From the NCBI GenBank assembly GCA_032629725.1, contig JAFEVB010000036.1, positions 372,001 to 436,000 of the forward strand: a stretch of 64,000 nt of DNA, in the 5' to 3' direction. The notes under the pieces were generated by a model, which saw only the letters and a list, made by a program, of their open reading frames with translations, was not told where the DNA came from and ran no database searches. The stretch is from Gremmenia infestans. Its lineage: Eukaryota; Ascomycota; Leotiomycetes; Helotiales; Hamatocanthoscyphaceae. Shown piece by piece: positions 56,573-64,000 of the stretch; position 1 is the first letter of the stretch; every line of letters begins with the position of its first letter. A program made the position numbers and the translations under genes.

Positions 56573-58719
56573 ATGGCACCACCAATAGCTGACGAAGAAG
56601 GAATGGGTCCTTTGGAGCGCGGTCGTCGTCGATACCAACAAAAAGACTATTCCGGGTCTCTCTCAGCCTTCACCGAAGTATGTGGTTCTTGCATATCTTT
56701 CAGCCATGTGATTGGCGTGTTCTCAGCCTCTTGCAACTAATCCTGTGTTCCCATATGACGATTCAAATCATCTGGATGAGATGCTGACTTACTCTAGGCT
56801 GTAAACATGAGCTCTGGTCATATGAAGCTCACAGCTCTGGACCATCGCGCAGCAGCGCAGGAGAAGCTACAGAAATTCCAGCCAGCCCTCTCAGATGCCA
56901 AGAGGATGATAGATTTGAAGCCAGAGCTTTCGAAGGTAGTACTTTCGTGTTGTCCTCTGGCTACAAGTCTGATCAATATTAGGGATATCTCCGATGCGGT
57001 AAAGTCTTGCAATTGAAGGGAAACCCCGAGCTTGCATTAAAGATATATGAAAGAGGCCTGGGTAAGGTCAAAATTGGGACCGATGATGAACGAACTGTGA
57101 GTTCTTCGGCAGCCTCTCAACTCAAGCAAAGTTCATATTTCTAGATGTTACAAAGAATGTACAACAAGACGAAGAGAGCCTTGGCGCCAAAGAAAGTTCT
57201 GGACCCTCTTGTCTTTCTGCCTCTGGAATTGGCGGAGATGGTCTGTCAGCATCTTACAATGAGAGATAGAGTGTTCGTGTTCTAGCCTGGCATACGAAAG
57301 ACCCTTTACTGAACTATAGCCACAGAATATGCCTCGCCGTTTCAAGGCCATGGAAGCGTCTACTTGAATCGTCACATAAATTATGGACCACTCTGGACAC
57401 GACATTTGCTAAGAAGTCGATGAATCACAAATCACTGAAAGCGCATTTGAAGCGATCGAACTATACCCTTGATCACGCAATTATCACCTTGCGAGCAGGC
57501 TTGGATCTTCAAAAAATGACCTATATTACTAGCAGTTGCAAGAATTTACGTCGTCTCGAAATTCGTGGAAGTGGTGTTATTGGGGAATCTCTTACTAAAT
57601 CAGTACCCTACTCACGCAGTTTAAAAGTTGTGTCTGTGTCGAGTGGTTGCGCGATTACACCCTCCGCTGTTCACGAAACGCTTACATCTTTGCGGAAGAC
57701 AATAACCGAAGCTTATTTTCTGTGTGTCAAAGGGTCTTTGCATTCTCATCCTCGAGATTTTCCTCAACTTGATTGTCTAAAGATACTACAATACAAAGCT
57801 GCCGAGACGGGAACCAACTTCGACATAGTGAGTTCAATTCTAATGTTCATCGTGATTCAGTCACTGCCTCCACTTCGAGCATCATTTATGTAGTCACCAG
57901 TCAACCCGGAGTATTTACATGTGGGACGCGACATGCAGATAGAGATTTGAATCCCAAAACCGTTCTTTATCTCTTACTAGTCACTCTCTTCATTGCGTGT
58001 TTTCATATCTTTAGCTAATACGAGGATAGCACCGGCTTATAAACGTCACTCCAAACCTTGAGTCTGTGGCTGTAAACAATTGGGCTTTTGGGTCAACTTT
58101 TGATGCATGTTTATGGCCCAAACTACAACAGCTAGACCTTACCGACACGCATATCACATTGCTACCCGATCTTCCACCTACACTGAAACACCTAATCCTG
58201 AACAACAATGGTAATCTCCGCGTCGACATTGGCGACCGACAATTTCCTTCTCCTCCGCTGCTCGAGACCTTTGCCTGTGCAGGAACTACTCTCAATAATT
58301 CCGCCATCAAAAAAATCACCCGAGAATCTATAAAACGTGGAAACCTCAAAACGCTATTGATTGGCCGCCGTCTGGCTGACTCCAGAGGACGAGCCGAAGA
58401 CGATTATCCTGCCTCCGAGACCGTTAAAGAACTGTCCCTAGCTTCTTTGTGGGAGCAAGAACACCAGCTGATCCAAATCGTCAGCTTGTATCCCAACGTT
58501 CGAAAGCTGGATGTCTCCAGCACCAAAGCAACAGGCGTTGCAGTGAAAGCTTTCGTTCAGATGGGCGTTCAGTACCTTAAGCTGAACGAATGCAGTGAAG
58601 TCGGCATTGATGCGGTCGAGTGGGCTCGCGGACAAGGGGTTGTGGTTGAGTTCAATTTTCCTAGCCGCAGTGGGAATGCACGAGTATTTCGAGACTCAGC
58701 TCTTGCTACGGGGTACTGA
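56573..58719 (+). CDS. TPR/F-box/LRR protein, Dia2/Pof3-like
   Basis: Likely SCF ubiquitin-ligase adaptor related to yeast Dia2 and fission-yeast Pof3, which act at replication forks and in genome stability. Six exons join in frame: 56573-56677, 56798-56935, 56983-57096, 57145-57272, 57326-57827, 58030-58719, giving 558 residues. The order is diagnostic. TPR repeats come first (RRRYQQKDYSGSLSAFTEAV, LTALDHRAAAQEKLQKF, YLRCGKVLQLKGNPELALKI), then an F-box near residues 139-185 (LVFLPLELAEMVCQHLTMRD, VSRPWKRLLESS). Leucine-rich repeats then run to the end (LQQLDLTDTHITLLPDLPP, LKHLILNNNGN). The last intron is long (202 bp, 57828-58029) against about 50 bp for most; its acceptor GGATAG keeps HRLINVTPNLES in frame. 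Confidence 0.87.
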
Positions 58720-61700
58720 ACAGGGTGTATTTATACCATGGGTCTTTGAGCCTGATAATGAAGACGAGTTTCAAGGGATACGCATTTGTGCCTGATATTT
58801 GGGTCTCCCACAGGGGGGTGACAAAGCTGTCACCAGGGTGGCAAAGCCATTGCCCTTTCCGCTCACCTGGCTCGGTCGGTTTACCCAGCCCTAGGTCGGC
58901 GGAAGAGATGATTACATTCCGTGCATCTGAAGTCGGCAGCTCTCTGAATTTCCAACAAAAGCGTTTATAATCTTACGCTTCGAAGCCGCACTTTCCGGAC
59001 TACCAAAGGCACGTTTCCCATTCCGGTTATTCCCCCGTACCGTACCACTTCCAAATTCCATGTCAGCTGAAACTCAAACTCAAATACGCCCGCCTAATGA
59101 AGTTCCTGCTTGAATCTCACGTACGCTGTTCAGTACCCCGGACTCGAAACGTGCACTTTGATTTTCAGCCCCCAATACATGGTGTGTTCTTACCACACCA
59201 CGCCACATAATCGGAAAACGACCCCTCTCTCTTAATCCGACCCCGATCCTTGCATACAGTATTACCCCTCCCTATATCCCGACCTTCTTACTACCCCTCC
59301 ATGCACGCCGCAGCATAGCATAGCTTAGCACCAGCCACACTCACTTGATCCTTCTGCACTCCGTATACGGTTCATTCTAGTGGAGGCATTCCGATATACG
59401 AGCCTGAGTTTGTGATTTGCGCGTGCAGTACCGTATTCTAGAACGATATTACTTATTCCACCAACGTACTATAGTTGGAGCTATACAGTACGTCTAAATA
59501 GAAATATTAATCACATTACATTACATGACATTACATTACCTATCTTAAACAAAATATCTATTTATAGACAAAACCCAACTAACAACCCAGAATACCCCTC
59601 CGATCCAACCTCAAATCCATAATTTATTTTCTCGTACTCCAGTACCACACTTACTTGTACGACTGGACTAGTCTGGCCATGTGATTCTAGTAAGCTACGG
59701 AGTGTCAGCGGCCATGTGTATACCTGATCCCCCACGCGGGATTTCGCTCGTATAAGCAATGACGTTGCTTTTCATGGCCGGCCGGTATACCCGGCTTACT
59801 GGTATAGTATAGTACATGTACCAAAATAATCATTTACTTTCTTAGCTTAGGTACCTAGTCTGTCTAGCTTACTCCGTATACAGTAGTAAGTAGAATGCTT
59901 TCTCCGTATAGTAAGTAACCAACTAGAATGCTTTCTTGGTCTTGGTCTTGGTCTTGGCCGTTGTGGTTGTGGTTGCGCGACAAAAGGACAAAAAGACAAA
60001 AAAGGAAATAGAAATGGGAAATAAATGTACGGAGATAGAAAGACGAATACAAATACTTGGAGAATGATATATACGGGAGATCGGGATCTATGTATAGAAG
60101 AGGTGGTACTGTAGATGTTGGTCAAGGCAAGGCACCCGCGACGATGGATGGCTAGAACGTTAACACCTGCAGCCTTGTTTGTTGCAGGGAGGGAGGATCC
60201 GGGGTTCTCGGGAGCAGCTTCGTCGTACAAGGGGGGAATTTTTTTTTATAGGAGAGTTCGCGACTTTCTCTACGAGGTTTACGAGCTTGAGAGGGCCGAG
60301 GTTCACAGCTAGTGTTTATTTGAATTGTCACACCGAGATCAACGGGTATGCGCCTGGCGCCATGCTTCTCAGAATGTGATTTTGGGGTATTTGATTTTGG
60401 TTGGCTAGGCTTCTATTAGATCGTACGCCAGGTGCGATGTAGGCTATTTTGTTTGTTCGTTCGCTCGTTTTGTTGTAGAATACATGAGGTGGCTGCCTGA
60501 GCCTCAGCCTCGTTAATGAGTCGTCTCCCGTCACATGAAGCCTGCATGCTTGAACCTCCAGCGGCGCAATGAAATCCAACACCAGACATCGCATGATCAA
60601 CATGTAAATGAACTGTGTAGGCTGGAAGACAGACGCGGTGACAATGACTCAGAAGAAAGAAGTGTTGGTTGTACATGATGTTTTTCCCCCTGCAGGCTCT
60701 GCCTGATTCTGATTCCTCCGAGTCCAAGCTCGTCCTGTGAAAACCATTTTGCTGCCTGAGCTGGAGACTTGCTCCTGTAAAGTTCTAGTGTAGACACAAG
60801 AAAACAATGTTGCGCTGGGCAAGCTGAAATGATGTATCTCAGATCGCATCATCCGTAGAAAAGAATGAGTCAATGTCATGCCAGACAGAGAAGGTCCCTC
60901 AAATCAGATCCTCCCAAACTCCAAGGTATCATTATCCGTTCTATGCAATTAGAATAAGGAGAGTTTAAAAATAGGAGCAAGACAAAAAAAAAGTCGCGCT
61001 GAAGAAACACCATGCCCAATGCCCATATTATGCCAAAACCCGCTATACAATGCTGCAAACTTGAAAAACTGCGTCGATAGTTGTGTTCGTGTGTGTATAG
61101 AGGCTCGCGCCTAGTGTGTATCTCTTCTTCGCGCCTTCGATAACTTCGTGGGGATCATGGCATCGCGCGTATCTTTCGTTCGCTCGTGTCTGTCGTGACA
61201 TTATGTGATGTATATTGTATGAGAGGCGGAGTGGCCCGTGGGATGGGGTAGATGGACTTCAAGGCGCAGAGCGAGGCATCAATCGATCGTGACCGACGAG
61301 CAGCAGTGTAAGTTGAGAGGGTGGCGCCGAGGAAGTCCTTGCACGGAATGAGAAGAGATATTGAACCCAACACTCAAACTCAAAGACCACGAGGGGTCGC
61401 GATTGCCATGAATAACCAGTTACCGAAGACAATACATTTCATCTCCGGTGCCGCCGAGATGAGTCTCTATGTGATCCGTGACTTGCTGTGCCATAGCCTG
61501 AATCTGAATACGGGTTGTGGGAGGACGAGGACTGCTCTTGTTCGTAATTCGAATGTTTCTCGCAGGCATATCCGACCAGCAATGTCCTCTCGACAACACT
61601 ATGTCCATGTTGCCCGTATGCAGGGCACATGTCGATACTGTGTTTGTAGTAGAGGCAGCGGCACACTGAGTACCTCTCGACCACTAGATAACACATGTTG

Positions 61701-62459
61701 AAGGCCGTGGTATAAAGTTGACGATGGGTTGTAGCGGGGTAACCAAGTAACGATCGAGGGGTAAATATGATGAGGACAGCAAATACAATAGCGAGAGATG
61801 ACCAGCAGTGAAGCTATGAAATATATTAAGTAGCAGACTGCAAAAAGCCTGAGCAAAACAAAACTCTAAAGGAATATAATAGAACAGGGCGGAGGTGACG
61901 CAAAAGAGTCATCAGGGCAGTGGGGTGGTGACTGCCTTATAGCTTCCAGCTGGACGAAATACTCTTGCTAGGAAAGGATAAGGCAACCATGACAGGTGGG
62001 GAGAGCCATGTGGGAACTACCTTTGGCGTATGCAGGTGTACATGCAGGAGGTTATACAAGGGAGGGATATCGGATGAGTCGAGTCCGGCCAGATGTACTG
62101 TAGTCAGGACTAGGGATAGAACCGAAGTCCTCGTTCGCGGACCTGCAAGAAGGGGCCGGAGTGTATTCCCAGGCCAAAAAACAACCCGATGGTCTGTCCG
62201 CAAGATGGCTTACACAAGGGAGGAAAGGCTGAACACTCTCAGCCTCTCGCGATGCAGGTACCTAGGAGGATTCCCGGTGACATGGTCAATGAATGTCGAC
62301 ACATGGGGTTTATGTTAGTAGTTGAGGTTACTAATAAGTAGCGAGAGATACCAAAGAAAGAATATGGCAGTGCACGGCGAGCCATGCCGACCCAGGTAGG
62401 CTCTTACACGGGCCTTGGGGGGGAGCAATATACGATAGTAGCGTGATATGAAAGCGCTC

Positions 62460-62473
62460 ACGAAGTACTTCGT
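62460..62473. repeat. Perfect 14-bp palindrome ACGAAGTACTTCGT
   Basis: Longest perfect copy of a motif (GTACTTCGTA/TACGAAGTAC) that recurs in intergenic sequence near 4534, 4597, 5730, 21640 and 28681. Confidence 0.7.
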
Positions 62474-63117
62474 ATGAGGTGAGAGAGCGTCATGAGAAAG
62501 GGAAAGGGAAAGAGAAAGATAGACCAAGGGTATGCATAGCTGCATAGCTGCATAGGTAATAACGTCTGGACTAGTGCCGTAGCATAAGGTAAGGTGGATA
62601 AGGTGGATGAGGAGGAATGAATTGGCATGTAAAGTGGTAGGTAGGCAAGGTCAGCTAAGAAAGAGTAAGGTACAGTACCTTAGATGACGAGAAGACGTCG
62701 AGTTTGAATTGGCGAACAAGCGCAGGCTGGTCACTCAGTCAGCACCATGTACGGTACGAGTTGTACGGTAGAACTAAGGTACTCACTCTACTCTAGCGCA
62801 CACCTGACGCCGGATTTAGAAGCTCCTTACTCCCTACAGGCTACAAAACGAAAACCCCTACAGACTCGTCGTCATCCTACCAGGAATAGGGCCATTGGCG
62901 TCTCTCTGGCTTCTGTATCTGGCACCTGGCGCAACGTTTATTGAGTTCTTGCTGGGTTGCTGTTGCTCTAACCCAACATCACCACAGGGCTGTGTAGTTC
63001 GCTGAGCAGCCCCACCGCACCGCACCTCACCGCACCCCACTCCCCTGTTTCTAGCTAGCCGATTACTCTACCTCCGTACGGTACAAGTGTACTCGTACTC
63101 GACAACTGGCCGTCACT

Positions 63118-63142
63118 ACAGTACAGTACAGTACAGTACAGT
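63118..63142 (+). repeat. (ACAGT)n pentanucleotide array
   Basis: Five perfect ACAGT units. Each junction makes a GTAC core, so this is a tandem version of the ACAGTACTGT-type palindromes seen singly across the window. Confidence 0.93.
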
Positions 63143-64000
63143 ACTGGCCCCGTTCAAAGCTTCCAAGTGCCGGCCAAATGAGACTTCTTGACAGCCTCAA
63201 TAACGTGTCCCCTACTCTAAGTCCTATTCTTATTCCTTCCTATCCCTATCCTATTCTACTAGCTTCGGCTCTGCATGCCCCTGCGTATTCAGGCCAATCG
63301 CTCGTCGCTTTTCCTGCCTAAGGCCACGCTTCAGAGTTCGTGACATTGCATTTCGTAGCCTAGGACTTCTCTTTCCTTTGAATTATCGTGAGAATATATG
63401 ACATGCTAATTCCGAGTTCTCTTTCCGTGCTTCTTAGCTAAACTAAGTAATGATACACTTATCCAGATCCTCTCTCTGAAAGAATATAGCCTCAAAGGCC
63501 CAAGTTAGTGAGTGTCGTCTTGACAATATTATTCCTGAATGCCACTAGTGCATCATAATCCACAACTTCTTCAGTAATGTACCCCCGTAGTGAGGTAAGT
63601 ATAGTGCATAGCTTCTACTAAAGACCTTCATATGGTGGAAGCAATTAGAATCCACAATCCAGTGGATTCATAGGCTCGAATACGGTCCCGGTGCGAAAAT
63701 AAGTCAAGGTAGACTACTTACTGTTTAGCTTCAATTGAGGTTCGCGATACCCTCGTCTGGATTCTAATCCTAATCCTCCAACAGGCGCCATATGCAGGAA
63801 TCAGTGACTTGGAGAAAATCTGCCTTGCGCTAGAGCCTTTGCGCGAGCCACAGCCTTGCGCTAAAACCCACCATCGGGTGTTTTCGTAAGGCGTCCAATG
63901 ACAGCCCTGTCGAACAACGTGATCTACTCAGCCCCTCTGTGGCTTTCGACTAGGGGCTCTACTTTTGAACACTTCTGCTTACGCTGTCGGGGAACGGACA

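Larger units (their letters stand above)
58720..64000. other. Large gene-free interval to the window end (about 5.3 kb)
   Basis: No gene I can support on either strand; frames here are short, mostly ATG-less and without motifs. Pentamer and hexamer runs are frequent: GCATA near 59311, ATTAC near 59513-59540, TCTTGG near 59935-59957, GGGAAA near 62502 and ACAGT at 63118-63142. GTAC palindromes and CTCCGTA/TACGGAG motifs also recur. It could be a promoter or non-coding RNA region for a gene beyond the window. Confidence 0.45.

Noticed and set aside
1..64000. Secondary-metabolite or other functional gene cluster
   Set aside because: No polyketide synthase, peptide synthetase, terpene cyclase or cluster regulator; the laccase and reductase sit among housekeeping genes on different strands.

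Overview
The window looks like chromosomal DNA of a filamentous ascomycete (Pezizomycotina; a leotiomycete such as a helotialean fungus is my best guess, from the look of the proteins only). Evidence: protein-coding genes are split by short introns (mostly 49-113 bp) with GTRNGT donors, CTAAC/CTGAC-like branch sites and YAG acceptors. The gene content is fungal: an ascomycete laccase ending in DSGV, a STE2-type pheromone receptor, a Fta4-type kinetochore protein, a fungal indoleamine dioxygenase and a Prm10/ThrE-like membrane protein. There is also a decayed Tc1/mariner element whose stop codons fit C-to-T/G-to-A decay (RIP-like). I see no rRNA, tRNA or CRISPR.

Layout. 1-1.05 kb: intergenic with a telomere-like pentamer array. 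1.05-3.53 kb (-): laccase, 9 exons. 3.5-6.3 kb: gene-poor, with simple repeats. 6.35-7.85 kb (+): aldo-keto reductase, with one GC-AG intron. 8.08-9.47 kb: Tc1/mariner copy with about 66-bp terminal inverted repeats and TA flanks. 11.3-12.7 kb (-): MetE-like methyltransferase. 13.9-15.6 kb (+): F-box protein. 16.2-16.9 kb (+): dynactin p25. 17.9-20.8 kb (-): Prm10/ThrE-like membrane protein. 25.8-27.5 kb (-): Q/P/S-rich disordered protein, flanked by long gene-free stretches. 32.0-32.8 kb (+): Fta4/CENP-U-like protein. 34.5-37.1 kb (+): disordered plus coiled-coil protein. 38.1-41.8 kb (-): exportin CRM1, 10 exons. 42.7-43.2 kb (-): small GPI-type surface protein. 43.8-45.2 kb (-) and 46.0-47.2 kb (+): divergent alanine-glyoxylate aminotransferase and PAP2 lipid phosphatase. 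48.3-49.6 kb (+): pheromone receptor. 50.1-52.2 kb (+): basic disordered protein with an unresolved frame change. 52.3-54.1 kb (-) and 54.6-56.2 kb (+): divergent ESCRT-I Vps23 and indoleamine 2,3-dioxygenase. 56.6-58.7 kb (+): Dia2/Pof3-like TPR/F-box/LRR protein. 58.7-64 kb: no gene I can support.

The genes are mostly independent housekeeping functions (nuclear export, endosomal sorting, dynein cargo binding, kinetochore, replication-linked ubiquitylation, glyoxylate and tryptophan metabolism) rather than one cluster or system. I did not find a coherent novel multi-gene system. The most interesting items are a clean 42-codon in-frame extension after the CRM1 stop, two GC-AG introns, an in-frame stop-free intron in the Prm10-like gene, an AUG-less presequence-like leader on the aminotransferase, and recurrent GTAC-centred palindromes and pentanucleotide arrays in the large intergenic stretches. 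Exon coordinates were derived by hand from splice signals and reading-frame continuity.
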